Position numbers and translations under genes: made by a program. Shown here in pieces: positions 9,990 to 18,727 of a DNA stretch of 40,645 bases (the stretch's first letter is position 1; the number at the start of each line of letters is the position of its first letter). The notes under the pieces are model-generated. The model saw only the letters and a program-made list of their open reading frames with translations. It made no database searches and had not been told where the DNA came from. The DNA is from Lachnospiraceae bacterium (GTDB lineage: Bacteria > Bacillota > Clostridia > Lachnospirales > Lachnospiraceae), in assembly GCA_017540605.1 (NCBI GenBank), contig JAFYAS010000054.1:1-40645 (forward strand), in the 5' to 3' direction.

Positions 9990-11045
9990 ATGCAGGAAAG
10001 CAATGTCAAACCATTCATATTATTCCTTAGGAGGATCGATCTTTTTTCTTCAGTGCTTCATATCATTTGGGCACTTATCATTTCAATAACGATTTTTGCG
10101 GATTGTGGTTATTTGAACATAGAACTGCCTGTTATTGTCTCATACGTTTGTACAGCAGTGATCGTTGTGCTTGAGTTGCTTGTTAAGTGTTATTTCTTCG
10201 CGGATATCTCCGACAAAAAGAGGATTATTGTATATCTAAGCTATAATATCTTTATTCCTGTGATCATCAATTTCATAATGCTAGCTTGTATGGATTTTTT
10301 GTATGATTATTCGGGAGTGTTTTTAGGTGGGCTTGGTCAGTGGATTATACGAATGGTAGGCTTTGGCTTATATGCTTTGGCTCTTATTGTCTATGGAATA
10401 GTTTGTTTTGTAAGAAAGAGAAGAAGAAATCTCAATAAGAGCTTTGATACCCATAGGCTTATAAGGATCAAGGATATACTGAATCTTTGGGTGGTGGTTA
10501 TTTTAGCTGCCGGAGCCGCCTATTTATTAGCTTCTTTTGCTGTTGGAGGCTTTGAACAGTACAAGGAAGAGGAACGTTTACAAAGACTTTATAGCTTCCG
10601 TGATGAAATGCTTGGAAAGCTTCCTGATGATAGCTATTCGGCTCTTTGTGGAGAGGCGTATATGAGCGTCTGGATGCTCCAGGCTATGTATAATCAGGCA
10701 AAGGATATAAGTCTTGATGATGTTGAAAAAGAGAATGGTAATGGCTTTAAGCTTACCAAGGTGAGGCGGGAGGTATTTGAAAAGGGCTTATCATCATATA
10801 CTGAATTCTTAAAGAAATATAAGCCGGAAAAGGAATATATCGACAATACGGAAAATACCAGTGAGCCAAATGTTTTGTTCAATCCTGAGGACAGAACTGT
10901 TCACATTGGGATCGGATTTTTTGCGAAGGAGTTACTTGATGGGGGAAGTGGCTTAAGGAGCTTTGTTCTTAAATATGATGATGAATGGAATCTGATCGAT
11001 ATTTATTTTATTCCCGGTGATTTTAATAACCGAGTCCTTCAATAG
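9990..11045 (+). CDS. Membrane protein of unknown function
   Basis: I do not recognise this 351-aa protein. GAGAGG (9976-9981) is 8 nt before the ATG. The N-terminal half holds about five hydrophobic segments: near residues 18-36, 45-68, 80-100, 112-138 and 166-188, the last after a basic RKRRRN cluster. The C-terminal ~150 residues are soluble and charged; they contain GIGFFAKELLDGGSG and end in short strand-like stretches. The gene stands alone between the structured leader at 9872-9968 and the promoter at 11078. Confidence 0.85.
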   Translation: MQESNVKPFILFLRRIDLFSSVLHIIWALIISITIFADCGYLNIELPVIVSYVCTAVIVVLELLVKCYFFADISDKKRIIVYLSYNIFIPVIINFIMLACMDFLYDYSGVFLGGLGQWIIRMVGFGLYALALIVYGIVCFVRKRRRNLNKSFDTHRLIRIKDILNLWVVVILAAGAAYLLASFAVGGFEQYKEEERLQRLYSFRDEMLGKLPDDSYSALCGEAYMSVWMLQAMYNQAKDISLDDVEKENGNGFKLTKVRREVFEKGLSSYTEFLKKYKPEKEYIDNTENTSEPNVLFNPEDRTVHIGIGFFAKELLDGGSGLRSFVLKYDDEWNLIDIYFIPGDFNNRVLQ

Positions 11046-11077
11046 TTAAAAAACAAAAGAATAACTCTATTTCGTTA

Positions 11078-11106
11078 GTGCCAAATAATACATTCTGTGG
11101 TATAAT
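11078..11106 (+). promoter_or_regulatory. Promoter of the glycosidase gene
   Basis: TATAAT (11101-11106) preceded by TGG (extended -10). The -35 region 17 nt upstream, GTGCCA (11078-11083), matches the consensus in 4 of 6 positions. It lies 33 nt before the start codon. Confidence 0.6.
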
Positions 11107-11138
11107 TTTTATATGATTTTTAAATGGGAGGTTATGCT

Positions 11139-13652
11139 ATGGCGAGAATCTATTTAAATGATGATTGGGGATTTACGGAAGAATTTAAGGATGCTATGCT
11201 TGATAGCTCATATAGGGGTGATGAGCTTAAAAGGGTTAGGATCCCGCATACAGTTAAGGAGCTGCCGCTCCACTACTTTGATGAGAGTGAGTACCAGATG
11301 TTAAGCGGATATACCAGGGTACTTAATGCGCCGAAGGAGTGGGAAGATAAGGCAGTTCTTCTTACATTTGAGGGAATAGCTCACGACAGTGAGGTGTTTG
11401 TAAATGGTGTATCGGTAGGCGCGCATCACTGTGGTTATACTGCATTCACGATTGATATAGCTGACAAGCTTAGGTTTGGCGAGGACAATGTGATCACTGT
11501 GAAGGTGGATTCCAGAGAGAGCCTTGATGTGCCGCCCTTTGGCTACGTTATCGATTATATGACCTATGGCGGTATATATAGGGATGTATATATCGAGGTA
11601 AAGGAAAAGTCTTATATCGAAGATATTTTTGTATATACAAAGCTTGCGGACAGATATGGTATATTGGATTCCGAGAGGGAGCATAAGCTTCGTTGCAAGA
11701 ATTCCATGACGATCAGCGAGGTAAGCCTTTTTAATCCCACCGAAACCATGTCTCTTCGTCAATCCTTCAGAAGAGCGGGAGATGGAGATTTTATTGCTCT
11801 TGGTGAAAAGGTTCTGGGACTTCAGGCAAAGAAAAATGTGATTCCCGACGAGTTCGATTTTTCTGAGGTTAGCGAGGAGGAAAAACCAAAGCAGGCTGAA
11901 AGCCTTGTGACACTTCATCAAAGTACCGGTGATGTGGAGCTTTGGGATATAGACAATCCCGTCCTTTACGAAGTGAAGACAGAGCTTTTGGAGAACGGAA
12001 GGGTCATTGATGAGAAGACCGTAAGATACGGTTTCAGAAAAGCAAGCTTTAAAAAGAACGGTTTCTATCTGAACGGAAGGAAGATAAAGATCAGGGGCTT
12101 AAACCGCCATCAGAGCTATCCTTATGTAGGCTATGCCATGCCTGATTCTATGCAGGTATATGATGCTGATATATTGAAGAATGAGCTTGGGGTAAATGCA
12201 GTCAGAACCTCACATTATCCGCAGTCTCATGCTTTTATAGATCATTGTGATGAGATAGGGCTTTTGGTATTTACCGAGCTTCCCGGATGGCAGCATATAG
12301 GCGGCGATTCCTGGAAGGATCAGGCTGTTGTAAATGTTCACGATATGGTTGTTCAATACAGAAATCATCCCTCCATCATCCTCTGGGGTGTGAGGATCAA
12401 CGAATCCGTGGATGATGATGAATTCTACACCCGTACCAATGCAGTGTGCAGAAAATTGGATCCCACGAGATCTACCGGTGGTGTAAGGTGCTACAAGAAG
12501 GGAAGCTTTTTGGAGGATGTATTTACCTACAATGATTTCCTTCACGACGGTACAAAAAAGGGCTGTGACAAGAAATCCGATGTAACAAGTGATCCCGAGA
12601 AACCCTACCTTATCAGTGAATACAACGGACATATGTATTCCACCAAGGCATTTGACTGGGAAGAGCACAGGATGGAGCATGCAAGGCGCCATGCCAATGT
12701 TCTTGACGAGGTGGCAAAGCAGAAGGATATCTGCGGAAGCTTTGCATGGTGTATGTTTGACTACAATACCCACAAGGATTTCGGAAGTGGAGATCGTATC
12801 TGCTATCACGGTGTTATGGATATGTTCAGAAATCCCAAGTATGCAGCGGCTGTATATGCGGCACAACAGGATGAGATCCCTGTACTTGAGCTTACCTCAT
12901 CTATGGATATTGGTGAGCATCCCGGCTGTAACAGAGGGGATATATTCATCATTACCAATGCGGATAGCGTAAAGATGTACAAGAATAATGCTCTTGTGAA
13001 GGAATATAAGGCTACTGATTCCCCCTACAAGTATATGAAACACGGACTTATAAAGGTTGATGATTATGTGGGAGATGCCCTTGAAAAGCATGAGAATATG
13101 TCACACTCTCAGGCTGAGGCTATGAAAAGCCTTCTGAACGAGGCTGCCAGAGTAGGTCTTTATGGTATACCTAAGCCTATGTATTTAAAGGCGGGAAGAC
13201 TGATGCTTCAATACGGTATGAAGATGACAGATGCTGTGGAGCTTTATAACAAGTATGTAGGTGACTGGGGTGGAGCGTCAAAGAGCTATAGGTTTGAGGC
13301 TATCAAGGATGGAAAGGTAGTTAAGACCATAGTGAAGGCTCCCATGACCGAGTTGAAGCTTGAGCTTATTCCTTCTCATACTGAACTCAAGGAAGGAAAG
13401 ACCTATGATGTGGCTGAGATAAGACTTAGAATGTGTGACGAGCATGGCAATATTTTAAATTATGCCAACGAGCCACTGATGCTTAAGACAGAGGGAGATA
13501 TAGAGCTTATAGGACCTTCGCTTATTTCACTTCAGGGAGGTATGAGCGGAACCTATGTAAAGACTGTAGGTAAGAGTGGAAAGGGTAAGCTTGTTGTAAC
13601 TTTAGCAAATGGTGAAAGCCGCGAACTTGAGTTTAACATAACTAAGGAATAA
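11139..13652 (+). CDS. Glycoside hydrolase family 2 protein (beta-galactosidase / beta-glycosidase type)
   Basis: A retaining beta-glycosidase of 837 aa. Start 11139 follows GGGAGG (11126-11131) by 7 nt; the in-frame ATG at 11124 overlaps that site. The order is typical of GH2: an N-terminal jelly-roll sugar-binding domain (about 1-170), an Ig-like sandwich (170-300), then a TIM barrel from IRGLNRHQSYP. The acid/base residue is expected at E422 in VRINES and the nucleophile at E494 in LISEYNG. The last ~250 residues form extra domains, ending in an Ig-like module. There is no signal peptide, so it acts inside the cell on imported oligosaccharides. The exact sugar (galactoside, glucuronide, mannoside) cannot be decided. 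The aldo/keto reductase follows after 27 nt, probably in the same transcript. Confidence 0.93.
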   Translation: MARIYLNDDWGFTEEFKDAMLDSSYRGDELKRVRIPHTVKELPLHYFDESEYQMLSGYTRVLNAPKEWEDKAVLLTFEGIAHDSEVFVNGVSVGAHHCGYTAFTIDIADKLRFGEDNVITVKVDSRESLDVPPFGYVIDYMTYGGIYRDVYIEVKEKSYIEDIFVYTKLADRYGILDSEREHKLRCKNSMTISEVSLFNPTETMSLRQSFRRAGDGDFIALGEKVLGLQAKKNVIPDEFDFSEVSEEEKPKQAESLVTLHQSTGDVELWDIDNPVLYEVKTELLENGRVIDEKTVRYGFRKASFKKNGFYLNGRKIKIRGLNRHQSYPYVGYAMPDSMQVYDADILKNELGVNAVRTSHYPQSHAFIDHCDEIGLLVFTELPGWQHIGGDSWKDQAVVNVHDMVVQYRNHPSIILWGVRINESVDDDEFYTRTNAVCRKLDPTRSTGGVRCYKKGSFLEDVFTYNDFLHDGTKKGCDKKSDVTSDPEKPYLISEYNGHMYSTKAFDWEEHRMEHARRHANVLDEVAKQKDICGSFAWCMFDYNTHKDFGSGDRICYHGVMDMFRNPKYAAAVYAAQQDEIPVLELTSSMDIGEHPGCNRGDIFIITNADSVKMYKNNALVKEYKATDSPYKYMKHGLIKVDDYVGDALEKHENMSHSQAEAMKSLLNEAARVGLYGIPKPMYLKAGRLMLQYGMKMTDAVELYNKYVGDWGGASKSYRFEAIKDGKVVKTIVKAPMTELKLELIPSHTELKEGKTYDVAEIRLRMCDEHGNILNYANEPLMLKTEGDIELIGPSLISLQGGMSGTYVKTVGKSGKGKLVVTLANGESRELEFNITKE

Positions 13653-13679
13653 TTTCCTTTAGGGGAAAAGGAGGATACT

Positions 13680-14792
13680 ATGTCAGATGCCATAAATATG
13701 GATATCGGGAAGCTTGGCTTTGGCCTTATGAGGCTTCCCAAAAAGGGGTTGGGGATTGATATTGAACAGACAAGCGTGATGGTGGATAAGTTTTTGGAGG
13801 CTGGATTTACCTATTTTGATACGGCTCATGTATATCCCGGCTCCGAGGTTGCGACAAAGAAGGCTTTGGTAGACAGACATCCGAGAGAGAGCTACACCCT
13901 TGCCACCAAGCTTTTTGCCACCACGGCACTTACAGAGAAGATGGCAAAGTCTCAGTTTGAGACTAGTCTTGAGAGGACGGGTGCAGGATATATCGATTAT
14001 TATCTCATGCATACACTGATGTCTGCCAACTATAAAAAATACGATAAGTTTCATCTTTGGGATTTTGCATTTGAGGAGAAGGCAAAGGGCAGGATAAAGC
14101 ATGTGGGCTTTTCCTTTCACGATGGACCTGAGCTTCTTGATGAGATACTTACCACACATCCTGAGGCAGAGTTTGTACAGCTTCAGATAAACTATGCTGA
14201 CTGGGAGAACAAGAATGTGACCTCCCGTGCCAACTACGAGGTGGCAAGAAAGCATGGTAAACCCATTGTAGTTATGGAGCCTGTAAAGGGCGGAAGTCTT
14301 GCCAATCCGCCGAAGGCAGTAAAGGAGATATTTGACCGGGTGAATCCGGGAGTATCTTATGCATCCTGGGCAATCCGCTTTGTTGCATCCCTTGATGGTA
14401 TATTGGCTGTCCTTTCCGGTATGTCCAATGTGGAACAGATGGAGGACAATATCTCATATATGAAAGATTTTAAGAAACTTTCTGAGGAAGAGTGGGCGGC
14501 GATAAACGAGGCTCAAAAGATCCTTAAGTCATCAGCTATCATTCCCTGTACTTCCTGCAAATATTGTGTAGAGGGCTGTCCCAAGCAGATAGCCATACCC
14601 GATATGTTCTCTGCTATGAATAAGCAGCTGGGTAGTGGACAGCTAAAGGAAGCAAGAGAGGATTATGCCGCTATAACGGAGACTTCTTCAAGAGCATCGG
14701 ATTGTATCAAGTGTAAAAAATGCGAGAGTGTTTGCCCACAGCACATAGATATTACGAATCAGTTGGAGAATGTAGCAAAGGTTCTCGAATGA
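13680..14792 (+). CDS. Aldo/keto reductase with C-terminal ferredoxin domain
   Basis: A 370-aa predicted cytoplasmic oxidoreductase. AAAGGAGG (13667-13674) is 5 nt before the ATG. The aldo/keto reductase barrel has the usual tetrad: D47, Y52 (FDTAHVYPGSE), K77 (LATKL) and H111 (YYLMHT). The C-terminal ~90 residues carry two [4Fe-4S] cluster motifs: C290-x2-C293-x2-C296-x3-C300-P and C342-x2-C345-x2-C348-x3-C352-P. This fusion is a common anaerobe type (COG1453-like). Its natural carbonyl substrate and electron partner are unknown. Linkage to the glycosidase suggests sugar or keto-sugar reduction, which is inference. Confidence 0.95.
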   Translation: MSDAINMDIGKLGFGLMRLPKKGLGIDIEQTSVMVDKFLEAGFTYFDTAHVYPGSEVATKKALVDRHPRESYTLATKLFATTALTEKMAKSQFETSLERTGAGYIDYYLMHTLMSANYKKYDKFHLWDFAFEEKAKGRIKHVGFSFHDGPELLDEILTTHPEAEFVQLQINYADWENKNVTSRANYEVARKHGKPIVVMEPVKGGSLANPPKAVKEIFDRVNPGVSYASWAIRFVASLDGILAVLSGMSNVEQMEDNISYMKDFKKLSEEEWAAINEAQKILKSSAIIPCTSCKYCVEGCPKQIAIPDMFSAMNKQLGSGQLKEAREDYAAITETSSRASDCIKCKKCESVCPQHIDITNQLENVAKVLE

Positions 14793-14879
14793 ATTAAATT
14801 GCCGGTGCGTGAAGGTGTCAGCTTTACCTATACTTTATAATGTATTATTATTGATGAGCAATAAAAAGGAGAAATGTAT

Positions 14880-15416
14880 ATGCTTACAATAGAAACTGAA
14901 GCTCAGATGACAGAGGCTGCAGCAAAAGAGATCGTCAATGTTACCACGCAGATCAAGACACTTTTAAAAACTCCGGAGAAAAAGCTTACGGATTATTTTA
15001 AGTTCTGTCCCTGTAGTATGATATTTTGTGCAGTAATGACTGTTTTTTGCGTATTTTATATTCTGAAATTCGGAGGAGATCCTTTGATATATGTCTGTCT
15101 GGGCGTTATGTTGCTCACATTTGTTCTAGCCCTTGTTATGTATAGATCTGTCAATAGATATAAGAAGCTGTTGATAGACAAGAGTGGTAAGGTTACGGTG
15201 ACCTTTGATGAGGAGGGTATAGATTATGACAATCATGCGGATAGAAAATTGAAGCTTTCCTGGGGAGGAACAGCCTTTATCAGGGTGTTAAAGGAATGCA
15301 TTTATGTGACGCCAAAGGATATTACAAGTGTTATGATCTGCTTAAAGAAGGATTACGCTGAGAGTGTGCTAAGATTTGTTAATGAGAACAATATTGATGT
15401 AAGGATCATAAAATGA
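14880..15416 (+). CDS. YcxB-like membrane protein
   Basis: A 178-aa protein. Start 14880 lies 8 nt from AAGGAG (14866-14871); the ATG at 14874 is only 2 nt away. After an N-terminal strand-rich stretch come two membrane segments (about residues 46-63 and 70-89, separated by a short loop) and a C-terminal half with WGGTAFIRVLKECIYV. This pattern (two central helices, then a small beta domain) fits the YcxB-like family of unknown function. A TATAAT lies at 14836-14841 but without a clear -35 box. Confidence 0.8.
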   Translation: MLTIETEAQMTEAAAKEIVNVTTQIKTLLKTPEKKLTDYFKFCPCSMIFCAVMTVFCVFYILKFGGDPLIYVCLGVMLLTFVLALVMYRSVNRYKKLLIDKSGKVTVTFDEEGIDYDNHADRKLKLSWGGTAFIRVLKECIYVTPKDITSVMICLKKDYAESVLRFVNENNIDVRIIK

Positions 15417-15428
15417 TGAAATAAATGC

Positions 15429-15457
15429 TTGCATTTTTCATGATTATGTGATATTGT
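15429..15457 (+). promoter_or_regulatory. Promoter of the aldolase gene
   Basis: TTGCAT (15429-15434), 17-nt spacer, TATTGT (15452-15457) with TGA before it. The -35 box sits in a small hairpin (AAATGC 15423-15428 with GCATTT 15431-15436, flanked by ATGAA/TTCAT) that immediately follows the previous stop codon. Confidence 0.6.
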
Positions 15458-15500
15458 ACTTTAGTGCATTAAAGCGATAAAGTATCCGGAGGATGAAAGA

Positions 15501-16475
15501 ATGAAAGAATTAAAGAATCTGTTGGGTTTTAGAGAAGAGATCAAGGTACTTGATGCCACACTTAGAGATGGCGGATTGGTAAATGATTTCTATTTCAGCG
15601 ACGAATTTGTCAAGGATCTGTACCGTGCCAATATCAAGGCCGGTGTCGATTATATGGAGATAGGATATAAGGCCGACAAGGAGATGTTTGATGTCAACAA
15701 GTTCGGCAAGTGGAAGTTCTGTGATGATGATGATGTTTGGGCAGTGTTCGGCGACAAGGATCCTGAGCTTAAGCTCGGAGTTATGGCTGATGTGGGACGT
15801 TGCAATTACAAGGAGGATATTCACAACAGGTCTGAGAGCCCTATCGATTTTGTCAGAGTAGCAACCTATGTGAATACCATCCCTACAGCTCTTCATATGA
15901 TCGAGGATGCGAAGAACAAGGGTTACGAAGTGACCTGTAATATCATGGCTATTTCCAATGCACAGGAGTCTGATATGAAGATCGCTCTTGATATGCTTGG
16001 ACAGTCACCTGTAGATGTTATCTATATCGTAGACAGCTTCGGTTCACTCTACCCTGAGCAGATCGCTCGTATCGCAAACCTCTATCTTGAAACCGCTGAG
16101 AAGTATGGCAAAGAGATCGGTATGCATGCTCACAATAATCAGCAGCTTGCATTTGCCAATACTATCGAGGCTTGTGGCGATGGAGTAAACTGGCTCGATG
16201 CTACATATTCAGAGATGGGAAGAGGAGCAGGAAACTGCGCTATGGAGCTTCTTTTAGGCTTTCTTAGGAATCCCAAGTACAATGTTTATCCTGTACTCCA
16301 GTTTATAGAAAAGCATATGATGAAGCTTAAGAAGGAAGGCATCACCTGGGGCTATGATCTTCAGTACCTGATGACCGGTCAGCTTAATCAGCATCCTCGT
16401 ACAGCTATCGCATTTACCAAGGATGGCAGAGAGGACTACTGCGAGTTCTACAAAGAGGTAGTTGCGCAGGATTGA
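15501..16475 (+). CDS. DRE-TIM metallolyase / HMG-CoA lyase-like aldolase
   Basis: A 324-aa cytoplasmic enzyme of the HMGL-like TIM-barrel family, which includes 4-hydroxy-2-oxovalerate aldolase and homocitrate/isopropylmalate synthases. Family signatures are LDATLRDGGLVND near residue 16 (metal-binding Asp and the DRE-type Arg) and HAHNNQQLAFAN near residue 210 (metal-binding His pair). The length is close to that of 4-hydroxy-2-oxovalerate aldolase without its communication domain. No acetaldehyde dehydrogenase partner is present, so that specific reaction is not supported. CGGAGGATG precedes the start. It has its own promoter and terminator. Confidence 0.92.
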   Translation: MKELKNLLGFREEIKVLDATLRDGGLVNDFYFSDEFVKDLYRANIKAGVDYMEIGYKADKEMFDVNKFGKWKFCDDDDVWAVFGDKDPELKLGVMADVGRCNYKEDIHNRSESPIDFVRVATYVNTIPTALHMIEDAKNKGYEVTCNIMAISNAQESDMKIALDMLGQSPVDVIYIVDSFGSLYPEQIARIANLYLETAEKYGKEIGMHAHNNQQLAFANTIEACGDGVNWLDATYSEMGRGAGNCAMELLLGFLRNPKYNVYPVLQFIEKHMMKLKKEGITWGYDLQYLMTGQLNQHPRTAIAFTKDGREDYCEFYKEVVAQD

Positions 16476-16567
16476 CTCACCTGTTGTGTCAGGAACTGGC
16501 TTCATGAGAATTGATTTCATTAAAAGCAATCTTCATTTTTCCTTGACAGTATTTGGTTCTAGACATC

Positions 16568-16610
16568 GATACCCGGAAGACGTTAATGTCCTCCGGGTAT
16601 CACTTTTTTT
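16568..16610 (+). terminator. Terminator of the aldolase gene
   Basis: GATACCCGGA (16568-16577) pairs with TCCGGGTATC (16592-16601), with a partly paired inner part, followed by a run of eight T. About 90 nt of unremarkable sequence separate it from the stop codon. Confidence 0.9.
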
Positions 16611-16614
16611 TGCA

Positions 16615-16643
16615 TTGAAAAGGTTGTATTCAGGTGGTAAAAT
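16615..16643 (+). promoter_or_regulatory. Promoter of the CHASE2/HD-GYP gene
   Basis: TTGAAA (16615-16620), 17-nt spacer, TAAAAT (16638-16643) with TGG in front. It starts only a few bases after the T-run of the preceding terminator. Confidence 0.8.
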
Positions 16644-16679
16644 AACAAGCGATTATTGCTTTTTTTGGAGATTAAAGGT

Positions 16680-18710
16680 ATGAGCAGAAGCTTTCATATT
16701 ATTTTCAGTTTCATAATGGTGGCAGCGGCTTTTCTTCTTGTGTATCTGAACCCTTTTTATGAGGCAGATTCTTTTGTGACGGATATCTGCTATAACAGGC
16801 TTTCGGGTACGGATCAGAGAATAGTCATCATCGGTATTGACGAGGAAAGCCTGGCGGCCTATGGCAATTACAATCTTTGGTCAAGGGAGAAGATGACGGA
16901 GCTTATTGAAAAGCTTTACTCCGATCCTGAAAACAGACCTTCTGTCCTTGGTCTTGATTTTATCTTTTCGGATCATTTTGATGAGGCTGTTGATTCGGCC
17001 TTTGTTGAAGCTGTCAAGAAGGCTGACAAGGCTATAGTCACCGGCTCAAATCTTGTTTATCGCGGAAGACTTGAAAGATCAGAGCTTGGAGCTATGGTCT
17101 ACAATACCGAGCATATTGATTCGGTTGAGAAACCATTTGATGAACTTTTAGCTGTTTCCCAATATGGCTTTACCAATGAATGTATCGCAAAGGATGGATA
17201 TATCAGATATGCCATGAATTCGGTAAAGGTGGATGAAGGCGATAAAGAGGTTGACAATGACAGCTTTGCCTATGCTCTTTATAAGCTATACTGCGAAAAA
17301 AAAGGCATAGATATAAATGTTCCAAAGACCAATTCAAACAATCAGTTTCAATTCAGATATTCAGGAAAGACGGGAGAGTTCTCAAAGCTTTCTTTAGAGG
17401 CTGTCTTGTCGGATAAGGTGCCTATGACTGCATTTAAGGATGCTATAGTTTTAGTGGGTGCCTATGCTCCCGGTTTTCAGGATTCATATCAGCCGGCCTC
17501 CGACAGGGGGACAGCCATGTATGGCGTGGAGATTCATGCCAATATCATTGAGGCTTATCTTCAGGAAAAGACCATGGTGGTTGTTGGAAGACTTCTTATG
17601 GCGATCATAACAGCCCTTCTTGCCGGATTTATAATGCTTATTTGTAGGGTTTACAGAAGGGTTAAGTATTATGTTTTCATTATAGCAGGCGCTATACTTT
17701 ATGTTGCCATCGGACTGTTAGCTGCCCATCTTGGTTATGTGATCCCTATCATTTATTTCCTTCTGATCCTTTTTGTCGCCTACATTTATTTCGTAGTAGA
17801 CAATTACCAGAGAGAGCTAAAGGATCAGATGTGGTCATTTACTGAGGCTATGGCGACTGCCATAGATGAGAGGACACCCTACAATGCCACCCATACGAGA
17901 AATGTTGCAAAATACTGTGGTATGGTTGCTGATCACATCAATCGGCTCTTTTTTAAGGGAAAGGAAAAGGAATATTTTTCAGAGAACAGAAAAGAGCAGC
18001 TGGTGATGGGCGCTCTGATGCACGACATAGGAAAGATAGCAGTGCCCCTTTCCGTTATGAACAAGGCAACAAGACTTGATGGTCGGGAAAAGGAAATAGA
18101 AAAGAGACTTGAGATCATAAGGCTTAAGGCGCAGGTAAAGAGTCTTTCAGGTGAGAAAGACGAGGGATTTTATAAGGATATAGAGGAAAAGGTTAAAAAA
18201 GCTCTTTTAATGATAGAAAAGGTGAATGCTGCCGGCTTTTTAAATGAGGAAACGAGAGCGGAATTGTCTGAGGTATTAGGCTATGAATATGAAGGCGAGG
18301 CATTTTTTACCGATGAAGAGAAGGAATGCCTTAACATAGTTAAGGGAACACTTACCGATGAAGAGAGAAGGATCATGGAAAGCCATGTCACTATTACCTC
18401 ACACATTTTGTCAAAGGTTCGCTTTAACAAATATTTCAAAAATTCACCCAAATGGGCAGGAGAGCATCATGAATGCTTAAACGGCAAGGGCTATCCAAAG
18501 GGTATCGGTGCAGATGAATTGGAGGTGGATTCAAGGATCATGGCAGTCTGCGATATATGCGATGCACTTCTTGCTACTGACAGGCCATATAAAAAACCAT
18601 TGCCCTTTGAGAAGGCTTTTGATATTATGAGAGATATGGCAAAGAATGGAAATATCGACGGTAAATATGTCGAGTACCTTTATGAATGTCTTAAACCACA
18701 GTATGAATGA
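16680..18710 (+). CDS. CHASE2 sensor protein with HD-GYP phosphodiesterase domain carrying an insertion
   Basis: A 676-aa membrane sensor. Start 16680 follows GGAG (16667-16670) by 9 nt. One N-terminal membrane helix (about 5-24) is followed by an extracytoplasmic CHASE2 domain (about 30-300; VIIGIDEESLAAYG, LGLDFIFSD), then three helices (about 305-375). The cytoplasmic part is an HD-GYP domain, a family known mainly for hydrolysing cyclic di-GMP: H448-D449 in MHDIGK and HHECLNGKGYP (H596, H597, G604-Y605-P606). The two motifs are 148 residues apart, against 53 in the HD-GYP protein at 25983, so about 95 charged helical residues are inserted. The motif reads HHECLNG instead of HHERxDG. The downstream FecR gene follows by 17 nt; CHASE2 and FecR domains are a known pairing. 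Confidence 0.92.
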   Translation: MSRSFHIIFSFIMVAAAFLLVYLNPFYEADSFVTDICYNRLSGTDQRIVIIGIDEESLAAYGNYNLWSREKMTELIEKLYSDPENRPSVLGLDFIFSDHFDEAVDSAFVEAVKKADKAIVTGSNLVYRGRLERSELGAMVYNTEHIDSVEKPFDELLAVSQYGFTNECIAKDGYIRYAMNSVKVDEGDKEVDNDSFAYALYKLYCEKKGIDINVPKTNSNNQFQFRYSGKTGEFSKLSLEAVLSDKVPMTAFKDAIVLVGAYAPGFQDSYQPASDRGTAMYGVEIHANIIEAYLQEKTMVVVGRLLMAIITALLAGFIMLICRVYRRVKYYVFIIAGAILYVAIGLLAAHLGYVIPIIYFLLILFVAYIYFVVDNYQRELKDQMWSFTEAMATAIDERTPYNATHTRNVAKYCGMVADHINRLFFKGKEKEYFSENRKEQLVMGALMHDIGKIAVPLSVMNKATRLDGREKEIEKRLEIIRLKAQVKSLSGEKDEGFYKDIEEKVKKALLMIEKVNAAGFLNEETRAELSEVLGYEYEGEAFFTDEEKECLNIVKGTLTDEERRIMESHVTITSHILSKVRFNKYFKNSPKWAGEHHECLNGKGYPKGIGADELEVDSRIMAVCDICDALLATDRPYKKPLPFEKAFDIMRDMAKNGNIDGKYVEYLYECLKPQYE

Positions 18711-18727
18711 TTTATGGAGGGATACAA

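Noticed and set aside
11301-12866. Long minus-strand frames (206 and 218 codons) within the glycosidase gene
   Set aside because: They mirror the codon bias of the real plus-strand gene and have no start signals.
16543-16567. TTGACA at 16543-16548 as a promoter before the terminator
   Set aside because: No -10 box at proper distance; 17 nt downstream lies the terminator stem.
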